Positions 26,261 through 35,710 of a stretch of 64,000 nt of DNA are shown in pieces. Below the pieces are notes generated by a model. The model saw nothing but the letters and a program-made list of their open reading frames with translations, was not told the DNA's origin and ran no database searches. Position 1 is the first letter of the stretch; each line of letters starts with the position of its first letter. Source of the DNA: JABDMH01 sp965223165 (GTDB taxonomy: Bacteria > Bacteroidota > Bacteroidia > Chitinophagales > Saprospiraceae); the NCBI GenBank assembly GCA_965223165.1, contig CBDCVQ010000009.1, positions 540,211 to 604,210 on the forward strand, given 5' to 3'. The position numbers were made by a program, and so were the translations under genes.

Positions 26261-27997
26261 CTACTGCACAACAATGCGCCGGAGTTCTCGGCGTGGTCCG
26301 ATGGCAATTTCCAAACTGTACAGGCCAGCCGTCAGAAGCCGCAGATCAATCCCCATGTCGGGCTCTATCGTACGCTCAACCGCCACCACCTGTCTGCCGG
26401 ACTGGTCAAAAATGCGATAGCCGGAAATGGGATCGACCAAGCCGCTGACGTAAACCCAGTCACTCGTGGGATTGGGCAATATCATCAGCCCACGGCGAAA
26501 GGTCACTACCTCCACGGGAGAATAGCTGACCGTGCCGTCCAGATCTACCTGCTTGAGGCGATAGAAGTTATCACCGGACAATGCCTCCTCGTCCATATAG
26601 TGATAGTCGGTCTGCTGCGCAAGGCCCCCTCTTCCCGGTACCCGATCCACCGCGATGTAGCTCTCTCCATCCACACTCCGCTGGATCTCAAAGTGATCGA
26701 AGTCGAGCTCAGAGGCCGTCGCCCATACCAAGTCTACCCGATGATCGCCGGCTTCCTCGGCACGGAAGTACACCAGATCGATCGGTAGCAACGAGCAGGG
26801 GCCCAAACAATCGAAAGCAGGTAGGGAGCTATTGATCTGCGATTGCGATTCCGACGAAAACTCGGTGGCATCCGGATTGATGGAGGGGGCCATAATAAAG
26901 CCACTGCCGCTATCGTGGCCAGCACCAAAATTGTGCCCGATCTCATGGGCGCTCAGCGCTCGCAGTGCCTGCAGACTGGCTCCCCCAAAATTCTGCGAAT
27001 TGACGCTGTATCGAAACATGCCGCTGCACACCGCACCCACCCAAGCTACCCCGATGGTTATGCCACTGAAGTTTCGATTTGTCCATAGCTCGCCGATGTC
27101 ATGGCTCACGCCAAATCCATTCTGCCCCGAGCAGCCCAGCTGCCTACTACTGCCTACCCCGGCCCAACAGCAGAAATCATCCAGCAGGTCCTGGCTCTCT
27201 AGGGTACCACTCCAGGGATCACCACCTGGCTCCCCCACCACAAAAGAGGTCTTGACGCTAAAGTCTACGTCAAACACATCGTAGTTGGGCTCCATCAAGT
27301 TTTTGATGGTGATCATGTGATTGACGACCTCTGATACGCCACCATATTTCTGCACCATCGAATAGTCGGCGGCACTGGCTACCTCCGTCTCAACACACGC
27401 AGAGGCATTTCTGGAACCATTGTTGCCCATCCGCACCGCATGGATCTGATGTGCCAAAGTGCTTCCACATTGAGCAGTTGGATCAGGGATGACCATCGAC
27501 TCCCAGTAGGTGACGGTCTGACCTAATCCTTGCAGTCCAAAGTGCGCGGCGGGTTGGATAAAGAGCTTTTCACCAGCAGTGGTAATGAACCCAGCCATGC
27601 CCTGGGGAGTAATGCTCATACGCACCAGCCCCTGATCATCGTCCATGACATGCCCACGGTACGTGATATTCGGACCCGCTTCCCACGTTTCAATGCCGTT
27701 GCCCGTGGCCACCTGCACCGTGTATGCGACGTCTCGGATGTCATGCGGGAAAAGCGCCAATCGAAATGTGTCGTCACCCAGTCGCATCGTCACCTTGTAG
27801 TCATACCCCTCTGCGGTAACGACGTCGTGCATAGCATCCGACGTCAGATCAAAAACCTGGTATTCGCGAATATGGCTATCCAGGGCCGGCAACGACACAG
27901 CGGCGACGTCACCCTGAATCATATGCGCTTCCTGTGCTAAGGTTGCCACCGGCATCATCAGGCAGTACCATAGGGCCAAGCGTATCTCCTTCTTCAT
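26261..27997 (-). CDS. Secreted reprolysin-like metzincin protease with T9SS sorting domain
   Basis: 578 residues with a signal peptide (LALWYCLMMPVATLAQ). A prodomain-like region (to ~205) precedes an M12-type catalytic domain with zinc motif HEIGHNFGAGHD (His351, Glu352, His355, His361) and Met-turn FIMAPS (Met369). Numerous cysteines lie in the catalytic part. A fibronectin-like stretch (~405-500) follows, then the type A C-terminal sorting domain (ILPNPTSDWVYVSG ... LLTAGLYSLEI). It should be exported by the type IX system and act on extracellular protein. Confidence 0.93.
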   Translation of the reverse strand: MKKEIRLALWYCLMMPVATLAQEAHMIQGDVAAVSLPALDSHIREYQVFDLTSDAMHDVVTAEGYDYKVTMRLGDDTFRLALFPHDIRDVAYTVQVATGNGIETWEAGPNITYRGHVMDDDQGLVRMSITPQGMAGFITTAGEKLFIQPAAHFGLQGLGQTVTYWESMVIPDPTAQCGSTLAHQIHAVRMGNNGSRNASACVETEVASAADYSMVQKYGGVSEVVNHMITIKNLMEPNYDVFDVDFSVKTSFVVGEPGGDPWSGTLESQDLLDDFCCWAGVGSSRQLGCSGQNGFGVSHDIGELWTNRNFSGITIGVAWVGAVCSGMFRYSVNSQNFGGASLQALRALSAHEIGHNFGAGHDSGSGFIMAPSINPDATEFSSESQSQINSSLPAFDCLGPCSLLPIDLVYFRAEEAGDHRVDLVWATASELDFDHFEIQRSVDGESYIAVDRVPGRGGLAQQTDYHYMDEEALSGDNFYRLKQVDLDGTVSYSPVEVVTFRRGLMILPNPTSDWVYVSGLVDPISGYRIFDQSGRQVVAVERTIEPDMGIDLRLLTAGLYSLEIAIGPRRELRRIVVQ

Positions 27998-28246
27998 AGA
28001 AATTCATCGTGTTGGCACAGTTGCCTGGTTATACCTGAGGCCACTGCCAGTCAGTCAAAAATTCCGAGTGCAATCGCGAAGAAGTGAGTGAATTCCGTGG
28101 TTCCCGGATCCAGGGCGAATGCCGTGGAGGAGACGTTTTAAAAACGAAGAGCTCTGCCGCTTATTGCGCCTCATCCCTGATGGAGCAGAATTGCGAGACA
28201 CGGGAGCCGATGCGCCTGCTCGGCTATCGAGCGTTCTCTCCCACAG

Positions 28247-30589
28247 TCAAAAGCGAATCTGATAACTGAGATTTGGAATAATCAGCGCCTCCCGAAATTC
28301 GTCAACGGCACCGGTCATCAAGTTGAATCGGTGTCCTTGAAACTCCTTAAATCCGGTGAGATTTAACACCTTGAGCGCAAGCTCGTGTGTGGAGTGTGGA
28401 CGATTCCGTTGGTACGACAAGGTAAAGTGAAAGAGCAGCGGTGAGGATGCCTGATGGACAAACGCAGCCCGCTCGTCATAAATGGCCTCTTGATGAAGCC
28501 TGGACTGCTCTATGTCTACGGGCGCGTAGCGGTCTCCCCCCTGCAGACTAGCACGCAGGTTCAGACCTATCCGATTTTGTCCCGCTCGCCCCACAAACCA
28601 TTCCTTGCCCCCCAATAGATTGACCGCGAAGCGCCGATCATAGCGGCTGCTATACCATAGGCCATCGCCACCCAGATACTCCGACCAGAAGAGAGATGCA
28701 CTGGTCAGGTAGTAGAAGCCCCGGCCGAGGAATCTTTCGAAGGTCAAGTCAACGCCTCGGTTGCGGCCCTTGCCGTCATTGACAAGCGGACTGGAGAAAA
28801 ACCAGTCATGGTGCTGGTTGATCATCGAAAAAGAACTGTCTCGGATAACGGGCACGTCAAAGAGGTGCTGGTAGTAGGCCTCGAGCTTGAGTCGCGACAC
28901 CGCTCCAATGGGTCGATCGTAGCTCAATACGAGATGATCCGCCTTAGTCAGATCCAGGTCCCGATTGATCACTCTCGACGAGCCCGGCAGGCTGGCAAAG
29001 TACAGTGGCAGACGCTCCATGCGCGAATGCCGGCCGTAGGCCAGGCCAAATGTCGCTCCATCCGGACGGAGGTGTTGGATGCTGAATCGCGGTTCAACAC
29101 TCGAACTACCGCTGAGGGCAAGATGCTGCAGGGAGATACCGGTGACCAGGCGCCAAGCGGGACCAAGTCGGATCTTTGCTTGGGCAAAAGCAGAGGTGAG
29201 TATGGTAGTCCCCTTTTGCACCACTAAGGCATCCAGTGGTTGAGCGATGGCCGGGGCCTCCCAAATGTTGAGGTCATAGCTCAATCGCCGCATTTTTGCC
29301 CCCATCCGTAGCAGTCCCCCTTTATTCAAAGCAGCATGAAAGGTGATCTTGGCCGTCAGGTCGGATCGCTGGGCGTCAATATCGCTCTGGGGCCGGAGCA
29401 CACTTTCAGCGGTGAGGCGCTCGGCGCTCCAATCCAATCCACTGATCGACGCCGCCAGGGTGCTGTGCAGTGAGGTGAGGGGGGACAACTGCAATCGATG
29501 CGTGAGGCCGGTGGCCCCCATGTACTGCTTCGCCTCACCCTCTTCCAGATGTTGGTCATAAGTCCACTGCGACGGGTCCCGCTCGGCCTGCTGGTCCGAT
29601 CGGTCACGGAGGGCCAGCCCCCATAGCGAGAGCGTGCCTGCCTTACCCATTGGAAAATGGAGTTTATACGAGAGGTCCTGATAGTTGGTCCCGCCCGCAT
29701 CTTCGGGTAGCAGCGGTTCTACCAGGCCCAGTGTAGAGTAGCGATAATTGGCCAAATAGGTGGCCTTGCCCCCCTTGGTGAAGGGTCCTTCGGTGGCTAG
29801 ATCCACCCCGATCAAGCCCATCTGAACCCGGTGCCGGTGCTCCGATGATACCCCTCGCCGCATGCGCATGTCAAAGATGGCGGACAGGGCATTTTGGAAT
29901 TCCGCCGGAAAGGCACCACTGTGAAAATCAGAATTGTCGAGGAGATGACTGCTGAGTGCCGTGAGGCCACCACCGCCAAAGACAGCCAGGTTGGCAAAGT
30001 GGTTGGGATTGGGAATCTCCACGCCTTCCATTCGCCACTGCAGATACTGTGGTGCATTGCCGCGAACCGCCAGCGCATTGTGCCCCACCCCACTGGTCAC
30101 ACCGGCAAATGCCGAGGCAAGTCGGGCTGGATCATCAAAGCCACCGGCATACCGACTAGCCTCTTCTGCACTGAGCATACGCGAGCTCACTAGTGCCATG
30201 CCATTGATCGGTTGCGCTTTTTCCACCTTAGGGCGCACTGTCACCTGCTCCAACTCGAGCGACACGGCTGTCAGCGCAAAGTCAAGATTGGGGGCTCCAG
30301 CACTGGTCACCAATGTCTCACTACTGATGACGCTTTGATACCCGACGTATGATGCCTGGACCACATGGCGGCCTACGGGCACCCTTTCCAACATGAAATT
30401 TCCGTCTGCATCCGAGGTGGTACCGATGAGGGGCTCGGACCCGAGTATCACGATGGAGGCATAGGGGATGGCCGACCCCGTAGCAGCATCAAATACGTTG
30501 CCTTGCAGGGAGGCAACAGGGGTCTGTGTCCACAGGCGTGGCACTAGCAGGCCCAGCAAGACCATGCCTGTAAGCAAATGACGTTTCAT
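28247..30589 (-). CDS. TonB-dependent outer-membrane receptor with carboxypeptidase-like N-terminal domain
   Basis: I prefer ATG 30589 (MKRHLLTGMVLLGLLVPRLW), which gives a regular signal peptide; 780 residues. Residues ~25-110 are a CarboxypepD_reg-like domain (GNVFDAATGSAIPYASIVI, SYVGYQSV). A plug domain (~150-260) and a beta-barrel follow, ending SYQIRF with the typical terminal Phe. It is not SusC-like in length and no SusD is adjacent, so it probably takes up a siderophore, cofactor or peptide. It is divergent from the LuxR-type regulator, with an 18-bp palindrome between them. Confidence 0.92.
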   Translation of the reverse strand: MKRHLLTGMVLLGLLVPRLWTQTPVASLQGNVFDAATGSAIPYASIVILGSEPLIGTTSDADGNFMLERVPVGRHVVQASYVGYQSVISSETLVTSAGAPNLDFALTAVSLELEQVTVRPKVEKAQPINGMALVSSRMLSAEEASRYAGGFDDPARLASAFAGVTSGVGHNALAVRGNAPQYLQWRMEGVEIPNPNHFANLAVFGGGGLTALSSHLLDNSDFHSGAFPAEFQNALSAIFDMRMRRGVSSEHRHRVQMGLIGVDLATEGPFTKGGKATYLANYRYSTLGLVEPLLPEDAGGTNYQDLSYKLHFPMGKAGTLSLWGLALRDRSDQQAERDPSQWTYDQHLEEGEAKQYMGATGLTHRLQLSPLTSLHSTLAASISGLDWSAERLTAESVLRPQSDIDAQRSDLTAKITFHAALNKGGLLRMGAKMRRLSYDLNIWEAPAIAQPLDALVVQKGTTILTSAFAQAKIRLGPAWRLVTGISLQHLALSGSSSVEPRFSIQHLRPDGATFGLAYGRHSRMERLPLYFASLPGSSRVINRDLDLTKADHLVLSYDRPIGAVSRLKLEAYYQHLFDVPVIRDSSFSMINQHHDWFFSSPLVNDGKGRNRGVDLTFERFLGRGFYYLTSASLFWSEYLGGDGLWYSSRYDRRFAVNLLGGKEWFVGRAGQNRIGLNLRASLQGGDRYAPVDIEQSRLHQEAIYDERAAFVHQASSPLLFHFTLSYQRNRPHSTHELALKVLNLTGFKEFQGHRFNLMTGAVDEFREALIIPNLSYQIRF

Positions 30590-30634
30590 AGTTAATTTTG
30601 ATCGCAAAGGAAGCCGCCACCGCCATGAATCTCA

Positions 30635-30652
30635 ATACTGATTAATCAGTAT
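30635..30652. promoter_or_regulatory. Perfect 18-bp palindrome, putative operator
   Basis: ATACTGATTAATCAGTAT is a perfect inverted repeat in the 84-bp space between the divergent TonB receptor and LuxR-type regulator genes, 22 bp before the regulator's start. Position and symmetry suggest a binding site for a dimeric regulator, perhaps the LuxR-type protein itself. Confidence 0.5.
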
Positions 30653-30673
30653 ATTGATCCGAGTCAACCGTGT

Positions 30674-31454
30674 ATGGGAGCATTTGACAAGTTAGCCCAA
30701 GAGTACTATCTGCTACTGGAGCAGCAGCCCTTTCAAGCGCATCTTTTGGACGACCAGTATGTGGAAAAACAAAGGCCATTCCTGGATAGTCTAAGCAGGG
30801 TCGGCAACAGTGGGATCACCGTCTTTGACCTCTATCGCAAGGAGCACGTTTACACCTCCTACAATTTTGAAAGCCTCTTTGGCTACGATCTTCAGGAGAT
30901 CAACCAAGCGGGCAACGCCTATTTTGATTCGAAGGTGCACCCGGAAGATCTCTTGCAGTTGATGAAACATGGGATTTCCATGTTGCGATACACCTACCAG
31001 TTGCCGCCCGAGGAACGAATGGAGATCAAGCTCATCAACGAATACAGGATCTTGGGCCGCAGTGGTGAATACCAACGAGTCATCGAGCAACAACAAGCCT
31101 TTGCGCTGGATCCTTTGGGCAATCTGTGGCTGGCCCTAGGTGTCATTGATCTCTCTCCGGACCAGCGTCCACTCGATGGTGTCAAGACGCAATTGCTCAA
31201 TTTTCGCACGGGGACAACTACTAGCGCATCCCAACAAGGTCACCCGGTCTCCAGGCACCCCTCCCCCGTTGACCAATCGCGAAAAGGAGGTGCTTTCGCT
31301 GATCAAGCAGGGTAAGCTTAGCAAGGAGATCGGTCAGGAGTTGTCCATCAGTGTGCACACGGTCAATACCCATCGTCAGCGCGTATTGGAAAAGCTTGCC
31401 GCCAACAACTCTATCGAGGCCATTGGTAAGGCTACTTCCTTGGGACTGCTGTAA
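30674..31454 (+). pseudogene. PAS-LuxR transcriptional regulator, frameshifted
   Basis: The first frame gives a PAS-like sensor domain (GITVFDLYRKEHVYTSYNFE, FGYDLQEINQ, VHPEDLLQLM) and then runs out of frame at ~31213. A second frame from there supplies the missing end: GQLLAHPNKV, then a complete LuxR helix-turn-helix (LTNREKEVLSLIKQGKLSKE, ISVHTVNTHRQRVLEKLAA). Removing one G from the run GGGG at 31210-31213 joins them into a normal 259-residue protein. It is either a recent mutation, a sequencing error, or slippage. It would regulate itself, the divergent TonB receptor, or both. It ends 1 bp before the egtD stop on the other strand. Confidence 0.82.
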
Positions 31455-31455
31455 T

Positions 31456-32415
31456 CTATCGCCTCACCCAGAGACTGTCGGCAAAGTAATTTTTGGAGTC
31501 TTGAAAGGAGGCGATCACCTCAAATCCACACTTGCGAGCCAATTCCTCAATCTCGCCCAAACTGTACTTTTTTGACAGCTCTGTGCGAATGACCTCATCA
31601 TTCTTGAAGTCGAAGGTCTGCCCGATGGCCTCGATATGCACCTGCTGCTCTGCCAAGCTGACGATGAAGCTTCGGACCTCACCGGTGAGCGGGTTGTAGT
31701 AGTTGAAGAAATCAAATCTGGCCAGATCAAAGTTGGCGCCAAGTTCTCGATTGATTCGTCGCAACAGGTTGAGATTAAAGGCCTTAGTGATCCCCGTAGC
31801 GTCTGAATAGGCCGCATGGACCAGATGGGGATTCTTCTTTAGATCAAAGCCGATCAAGAGCTTATCTCCCTCGCGGAGTTGCTCCCCCAGAGCGGTCAAC
31901 ATCCTCCGTGCGGGCACCCACTCGAAGTTGCCGATGTTGGAGCCTAGAAAGAGGACGAGATTGGGCTTGCTGCTCGAGGTGATATCCCTCATCACATGAT
32001 GGTAGTCACCGACCATCGGCTCTACTTTGAGGTTGGGGAGCTGTCCATTGATCCGCTCCATCAGATCGCTAATGGCCTGGCTGGAAATGTCGATGGGAAT
32101 GAAGGTGCAGTCCACCTGCTGTTGCTGCAAATGCCGCAACAAGTGTAACGTCTTTGCCCCGTCACCAGCTCCCAATTCGATGATGTTGAAGGGTTGATCA
32201 AACTGTAGCGCAGCCAGGATATGGGCAGATTGGGTGCGTAGGATTTCGTCCTCTGCATTGGTGAGATAGTATTCCGGCATAGCCATGATCTGCTGGAATA
32301 GCCGGCTACCCTCGTCATCATAGAAATACTTGGACGACAGCTGTTTGGGCGTCGCCGCAAGGCCTGCTTGCACATGATGAGCAAAGTCGGTGAGCGCCGT
32401 TTTCGTTGTTGACAT
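31456..32415 (-). CDS. egtD: L-histidine N-alpha-methyltransferase (EgtD-like)
   Basis: 319 residues, the usual EgtD length. N-terminal signature KYFYDDEGSRLFQQI and PEYYLTNAE, SAM-binding ELGAGDGAKT (80-89), FIPIDISSQAI, then LFLGSNIGNF and LIGFDLKKN, all characteristic of histidine trimethyltransferases of the DUF2260 type. It would convert histidine to hercynine with three SAM. It lies 21 bp after an uncharacterised gene that is itself coupled to egtB, forming an ergothioneine operon. Confidence 0.92.
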   Translation of the reverse strand: MSTTKTALTDFAHHVQAGLAATPKQLSSKYFYDDEGSRLFQQIMAMPEYYLTNAEDEILRTQSAHILAALQFDQPFNIIELGAGDGAKTLHLLRHLQQQQVDCTFIPIDISSQAISDLMERINGQLPNLKVEPMVGDYHHVMRDITSSSKPNLVLFLGSNIGNFEWVPARRMLTALGEQLREGDKLLIGFDLKKNPHLVHAAYSDATGITKAFNLNLLRRINRELGANFDLARFDFFNYYNPLTGEVRSFIVSLAEQQVHIEAIGQTFDFKNDEVIRTELSKKYSLGEIEELARKCGFEVIASFQDSKNYFADSLWVRR

Positions 32416-32436
32416 ATCTGAGAAGATTATCTGGTT

Positions 32437-33291
32437 CTAGGATGTTCCAATGAACTGCTGCGATGCTGCAATGACTTCATCAAAGAATCGATGTAAGCCG
32501 TCCTCTCGCTCGGCCAAAGAGAGATGGATCAGCTGCGATAGCGGTAGTGAAGCACCGTGAAGCCGAGGGATATCCCAAGATCCAAGCGACAGCGCGGGCA
32601 TCTCCGTAGGATAGGTTATTTCGTCGGCGGACCAGTGGGTGATGTACCAGTAGTGCTCTGGGATCAGCCCGTCATGGATTGCCAGGCCAAAGCTGATCGA
32701 TCGGCTGGGTTCACCCTTTTCGTTGTGCGCCAACGGTGCATAAACGCCATGATCAAAATGACGGGGCCAGGTCCGAGCCGGACTGGCAAACGCAAATGGT
32801 TCGCGGTATTTTCCGCAGATCTGATGCCCCCATGAGCGGATCCGGGCAAAGAGCTCGAGCGAGCCCGTATCCACGGTCCCAAAGGAGAGGTGGTCTCCCA
32901 AAGCATAATCGGGCAGGTCGTAGTGGTAGGAGATTTGATATTGCTCCGCAGCCAACCCCAGCTCCTGCAGTTGCATCCGCATCCACGTGATCCCCTCTTC
33001 CTGCCGGCGACCCGCCAACGGGCAGGAAGCCACCACCTTTCCGCCTTGTAGTAACTGCAGGGTTAGACTGGGCACGACCAGAGCAAAGCGGCCGTCTGGG
33101 TCGGTCTGTATGACATTGCCCTCCAATCGCTGTTCTGCAGCATTCCAGGACATATTTGTATGACTGTCATCTGACTGCGAGGAGGCAAAGTACTTGCCTG
33201 CCATTGCCAGATACTGTGATGCCAGGTGCACCGTTTCGGTGGTCCGGTTCAAGTACGGATAATGCTCGACGCGTAGCGGCTCCGAGGTCAT
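32437..33291 (-). CDS. Uncharacterised protein translationally coupled to egtB
   Basis: I choose ATG 33291 because it overlaps the egtB stop codon (ATGA), a standard coupling arrangement; an upstream ATG at 33327 would overlap egtB more. The product is 284 residues with no signal peptide or transmembrane helix. Visible features are SLTLQLLQGGKVVASCPLAG, YQISYHYDLPDYALGD, a Trp/His-rich middle (HFDHGVYAPLAHNEKGEPSR, SFGLAIHDGLIPEHYWYITH) and an amphipathic C-terminal helix. I recognise no family. Sitting between egtB and egtD, it probably serves thiol-histidine metabolism, but this is inference from position. Confidence 0.78.
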   Translation of the reverse strand: MTSEPLRVEHYPYLNRTTETVHLASQYLAMAGKYFASSQSDDSHTNMSWNAAEQRLEGNVIQTDPDGRFALVVPSLTLQLLQGGKVVASCPLAGRRQEEGITWMRMQLQELGLAAEQYQISYHYDLPDYALGDHLSFGTVDTGSLELFARIRSWGHQICGKYREPFAFASPARTWPRHFDHGVYAPLAHNEKGEPSRSISFGLAIHDGLIPEHYWYITHWSADEITYPTEMPALSLGSWDIPRLHGASLPLSQLIHLSLAEREDGLHRFFDEVIAASQQFIGTS

Positions 33292-34478
33292 AGATGGTGT
33301 CGGTGGGCAAGTCTGATCCCAGTGCACTGCCAGGAGAGATGCGGATGGAAGAAATTGCGGTAAGTCCTGCGACTATGATCCGGCGAAGTGGCCGTGCTGC
33401 TGCCCCGGAGTACCATTTGATTGATCATAAACTTGCCATTGTACTCACCGATGGCGCCCTCCACCGTTCGAAAGCCTGGGTAGGGCAGGTAGGCACTGTT
33501 GGTCCATTCCCAGCGTACACCCCAAGGCAAGTCCTGCGCTGCCGCCTCCCATTCAAATTCCGTCGGAAGCCGCCTGCCTGCCCACTCGGCAAAGGCCGAC
33601 GCTTCGTAAAAGTTAATGTGTGCCAGTATCTGATCCGCCTCCACCGGCTGCAACCCTTGCAGGGTATACTGGTGCCAGGCATCATTGACATGATGCCAGT
33701 AGAGCGGAGCGTCGATCTCATCTTCTTTCACCCATGACCATCCATCATCCAGCCACAACGACGACGTATCGTAGCCACCATCGATCATAAACGCAAGAAA
33801 ATCTGCATTTGTCACAAGCTTCTTTTCCAGGGTCGTGCCATGGAGGTAGACCTTGTGCCTAGCGCACTCGTTGTCGTAGCAGAAGCCGTCCCCTCGGTGA
33901 CCGATCTCATACACCCCTTCCCCCAATGTCACCTGCCCGGTCTCCACGTTCGCTTGCGATACCAGTGACCTGTCCTTGTGGTAGACGGGCCAGGTGGGAT
34001 TGTGGGCAAGCACGTATTTGAGGTCCGTGATGAGCAGTTCCTGATGCTGTTGCTCATGATGAAGGCCCAGTTCGATCACCGCAGACACCTCAGCCGGCAG
34101 CTCCTCCTGCAGCAGTGAGTGGACGGCCTCATCCACATAGCGTCGATAGTCGTAGACCTCCTGCACCCCAGGTCGGGTCAGGTTCCCACGATCCGTTCGT
34201 AGCACTCGGTCTCCTACCGCATTGTAGTAGCTGTTAAAGAGATAGCTGAAGTCAGGGTCAAACAGGCGATATTCGGTGGCGTAGGGCTTCAGGACGAATT
34301 CTTCAAAAAACCAGGTGGTGTGGGCTAGATGCCATTTGGGCGGACTGGCAAAGACCACCGGTTGTGGTACATAATCCTCTGTCGTCAAAGGAGCACAATA
34401 GTCCTCGGTCAGTGAGCGCACTCCCCGGTACCTTTCGAGCATGGTCGATGGCGGGGAAGAAACATTGGGAAGTTGCAC
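33288..34478 (-). CDS. egtB: Ergothioneine sulfoxide synthase (EgtB-like)
   Basis: 396 residues. The N-terminal DinB-type domain has the iron-ligand histidines in WHLAHTTWFFEEF (His50/His53) and HHEQQHQELL (His141, His145). The C-terminal formylglycine-generating-enzyme-like domain includes NADFLAFMIDGGYDTSSLW, NFYEASAFAEWAGRRLPTEF and RRTYRNFFHPHLSWQCTGIR. EgtB uses a non-haem iron and oxygen to join a thiol (cysteine or gamma-glutamylcysteine) to hercynine. No EgtC amidotransferase is nearby, so a cysteine-using form is possible. First gene of egtB-unknown-egtD. Confidence 0.92.
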   Translation of the reverse strand: MQLPNVSSPPSTMLERYRGVRSLTEDYCAPLTTEDYVPQPVVFASPPKWHLAHTTWFFEEFVLKPYATEYRLFDPDFSYLFNSYYNAVGDRVLRTDRGNLTRPGVQEVYDYRRYVDEAVHSLLQEELPAEVSAVIELGLHHEQQHQELLITDLKYVLAHNPTWPVYHKDRSLVSQANVETGQVTLGEGVYEIGHRGDGFCYDNECARHKVYLHGTTLEKKLVTNADFLAFMIDGGYDTSSLWLDDGWSWVKEDEIDAPLYWHHVNDAWHQYTLQGLQPVEADQILAHINFYEASAFAEWAGRRLPTEFEWEAAAQDLPWGVRWEWTNSAYLPYPGFRTVEGAIGEYNGKFMINQMVLRGSSTATSPDHSRRTYRNFFHPHLSWQCTGIRLAHRHHL

Positions 34479-34581
34479 GTATTGTATTTAGAGATGCTTT
34501 GGTTTAAATGCACTTGACCCGGTGATTGTTTAACACTCAGGCACATTTTTGGGTTAACTATGGGAGCAAAGGAAAGAACAT

Positions 34582-35085
34582 ATGTCTAAAGACCATGAGC
34601 AAGTCCCTGACGAGTCGGCCAGCACCGCACAAGACATGCAAGCCATGATCGACTTATTGGAGACCGACCTCTCCCCAGACCTGGTCCCGAGATGGGGCAT
34701 TATGACTCCACACCACTTGGTGGAGCACCTTAGCTTAGTTTTCATCTATTCGACCGGCAAATTTGGCAAGGAGTTCAAAGGCGAAGTCGAGCGAGCGCGG
34801 AAGATCAAAGATCGATTCATGCAAGCTGAGCGTCCCTTCCCAAAGAGCGTACCGCTACCCGGCCTCGCCCCCGGCGAATTAAGGCCGCTGCGGGAAGCCT
34901 CGCTCGAAGATGCAAAGCAAGTCCTACGTGATTCGGTCCAGCGTTTTCACCAACACTATGCTGCCCAGCCGTACGATCAAAACCCCCACGGCTACCTGGG
35001 CCTGATGACCTATGACGAATGGCAAAAGTTTCACCTAAAACACCTGGAGCATCATGCGATCCAGTTTGGGCTGCTGCCGGAGTAA
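34582..35085 (+). CDS. DinB/DUF1569-like protein
   Basis: 167 residues, cytosolic. Helix 2 carries MTPHHLVEHLSLVF and the last helix carries FHLKHLEHHAIQFGLL, giving the well-spaced histidines of DinB-like four-helix metal-binding proteins. A Pro-rich loop (FPKSVPLPGLAPGELRPLRE) separates the halves. The family includes thiol-dependent transferases, which is noteworthy beside the ergothioneine operon, but it is divergently transcribed and any link is speculative. Confidence 0.65.
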   Translation: MSKDHEQVPDESASTAQDMQAMIDLLETDLSPDLVPRWGIMTPHHLVEHLSLVFIYSTGKFGKEFKGEVERARKIKDRFMQAERPFPKSVPLPGLAPGELRPLREASLEDAKQVLRDSVQRFHQHYAAQPYDQNPHGYLGLMTYDEWQKFHLKHLEHHAIQFGLLPE

Positions 35086-35114
35086 GAGACCTTCGGAGTT
35101 TCAGACGGCATTTG

Positions 35115-35468
35115 GTCCGTTAGTCCACAAGCAACCAATTTGCGCAATAGATGACCGTCAACCCTGACCCAGTACGTGCCGGAGTGCCAGCTTGACACGT
35201 CCAGGCGACGACCGGACCATACAAGTTTGCTGCTCCACACTTGCTGACCGACCAGATTAAAGATCTCCACCGCTGCCGGCCGTAGATGGTCCCACCCCAA
35301 CTGGAATGATTGACTAGTACTAGTTGGGTTGGGATAGAGCTTGAGCCGCATCGAAGCTGCTTGTTCGCCGGTAGGTAGCATGATATCGCAGAATGCACGA
35401 TCGGCCTCCGTCTCAATCCAAACCTTGGGCGAAAGATCACGACCGTCAAGACACACAACCCTGTTCAC
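35115..35468 (-). pseudogene. C-terminal fragment of an arylsulfotransferase-like secreted protein
   Basis: The fragment begins abruptly with VVCLDGRDLSPKVWIETEAD, then LYPNPTSTSQSFQLGWDH, and WSGRRLDVSSWHSGTYWVRV. These match in order the last ~110 residues of the arylsulfotransferase at 39999 (FDGRDLSPKGWIETAPDS, WSGHHIDVSSWGKGSYWIRV). Only the T9SS sorting domain and a little before it remain; the frame then runs on past the expected end, toward the DinB-like gene. It is a relic of a duplicated gene. The rest of the gap up to 35710 shows no gene. Confidence 0.75.
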
Positions 35469-35710
35469 CTTACGGCTGGTCTAACTGATGTATTGATCGA
35501 TTGTGCGTTTATCGGCCTGCCTGGCCCTCTGCCGCACGGGATCGTCTGTGATTCCTGTCTTGCACCTAGATCCTTAGCCATGGTGTAGGTTAAAGAGCTA
35601 CGAGCTCCCAACTGTTCGGTGATCATTATGCGTCTGTTAAATTGTATCCAGTAGCGCCGGCATTATATCAGCGAGCGATATGCAGCACATTCCATTGACA
35701 GCTGACCATT

